Shown one piece after another: positions 14,265 through 14,720 of a stretch of DNA of 14,720 nt. Made by a program: the position numbers and the translations under genes. The notes beneath the pieces are model-generated. The model did not search any database. It had not been told where the DNA came from and saw nothing but the letters and a program-made list of their open reading frames with translations. Position 1 is the stretch's first letter; each line of letters starts with the position of its first letter. Source of the DNA: an uncultured Mycoplasmatota bacterium (GTDB lineage Bacteria; Bacillota_I; Bacilli_A; RF39; UBA660). The DNA lies in contig URPE01000026.1 in assembly GCA_900549625.1 (NCBI GenBank), forward strand, positions 1 to 14,720. The letters are read 5' to 3'.

Positions 14265-14611
14265 TTAAACTTTTTCACCAATATATTGAGAAACATATTG
14301 ATTTGTATCAGTATTTAAAATCTTGAAAGTTGTATTTGCAATAGCAAGAGCATTTATTGTAAGCATACCTAAACTTGGTTGACAGTCTAAAAGTATATAA
14401 TCATAGTCATCTTTAATACTAGATAAGCAATTGCTTAAAGTATATTCTCTACTCATTGCATAAGTAGTTAAATTATTCTGAGGAACAACATCTACAGTTA
14501 ACTCTTTTTTCCTTGTTTAGCCAATGCTACTTCCAGATTAAATGTTGTTGTCTTACCAACTCCTCCTTTCTGATTTGTGATTGCAATTACCTTGCATTTA
14601 CTTTCTTGCAT
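14265..14611 (-). pseudogene. Frameshifted and internally deleted ParA/Soj-type ATPase relic (copy 2)
   Basis: After a good RBS (GGAGG about 9 bases upstream) the frame from ATG 14611 reads MQESKCKVIAITNQKGGVGK, TTTFNLEVALAKQGKKS and stops at TAA 14498-14500. It covers the ParA deviant Walker A region. A net 1-base loss relative to copy 1 in the GKR(V) region shifts the frame. The next frame resumes VDVVPQNNLTT...DDYDYILLDCQPSLGMLTINAL, the A' and Walker B (LLDCQPSLG) motifs. The stretch between the two motifs is far shorter than in the family, so an internal deletion is also present. After ALAIAN it leaves the family and ends KILNTDTNQYVSQYIGEKV. ParA proteins segregate plasmids and ICEs, so this is likely the relic of such a backbone. 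Confidence 0.8.
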
Positions 14612-14629
14612 ATTCTCGCCTCCTCGTAT

Positions 14630-14659
14630 AATGTAGTTAAGATATTTTTTAACTACATT
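14630..14659. repeat. Perfect 11-bp inverted repeat upstream of the parA relic
   Basis: AATGTAGTTAA (14630-14640) is exactly complementary to TTAACTACATT (14649-14659) with an 8-base spacer. It sits about 20 bases upstream of the relic's start, where an autoregulatory operator or a partition/replication site of the former plasmid or ICE would be. There is no long U run directly after it on either strand, which argues against a plain terminator. Confidence 0.6.
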
Positions 14660-14720
14660 TTCTTATATTTAGATTTTTGTTAAGAGATATCTATAAACTC
14701 ATTATTTTGTAGATTTTTAA

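Noticed and set aside
1..14720. CRISPR array, tRNA or rRNA genes, and known riboswitch classes.
   Set aside because: I saw no regularly spaced repeats, no cloverleaf with a recognisable T-arm, no rRNA signature and no riboswitch core on either strand by reading. A covariance-model scan would be the decisive test.

Overview
The window looks like an accessory, mobile-element-scarred region from a very AT-rich Bacillota (low-GC Gram-positive) chromosome, plausibly a gut Clostridia or Erysipelotrichia relative. The reasons are the strong AGGAGG-type ribosome binding sites, the extreme A/T bias, and the gene families present (BceAB and Vex ABC transporters, DUF4358 and large serine recombinase relics). 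Species cannot be named from the sequence. TGA is used as a stop and nothing suggests a recoded genetic code. Almost every intact gene is on the minus strand.

Region 1 (1-705): the left edge holds the C-terminal coiled-coil part of a decayed large serine recombinase, a tiny broken membrane-peptide ORF, and the only intact plus-strand gene, a 79-aa Cro/CI-type HTH regulator with its own promoter and terminator.

Region 2 (719-6240): a Bce-type antimicrobial-peptide sensing and detoxification module. It holds a permease and ATPase (BceB/BceA type), an intramembrane-sensing histidine kinase and an OmpR-type response regulator. Next to them is a GT51 peptidoglycan transglycosylase split into two ORFs by a frameshift at an A7 run. 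A 46-bp element containing TTACA-N4-TGTAA stands upstream of both the ABC genes and the transglycosylase, with 42/46 positions identical by my hand alignment. The response regulator therefore probably controls both. The inferred logic is that the transporter/kinase complex senses a lipid II or undecaprenyl-pyrophosphate-binding peptide, the transporter frees the lipid target, and the transglycosylase consumes lipid II.

Region 3 (6240-7400): a graveyard of a truncated ParA, an IS3-family end, a serine-recombinase C-terminus fused in frame to an IS3 transposase tail, and an IS30-type transposase tail.

Region 4 (7426-10535): a three-gene envelope module, DUF4358 - MBOAT acyltransferase - DHHW/AlgX-like protein, likely O-acylating an extracytoplasmic polymer. 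An internal terminator lies between genes 1 and 2.

Region 5 (10631-14150): a vex1-vex2-vex3 ABC exporter operon. It has a consensus promoter (TTGACA-17-TATAAT) followed by an intrinsic terminator inside its leader.

Region 6 (14122-14720): a second frameshifted ParA relic, closely similar to the first, with a perfect inverted repeat upstream. The two ParA relics bracket regions 3-5 in the same orientation.
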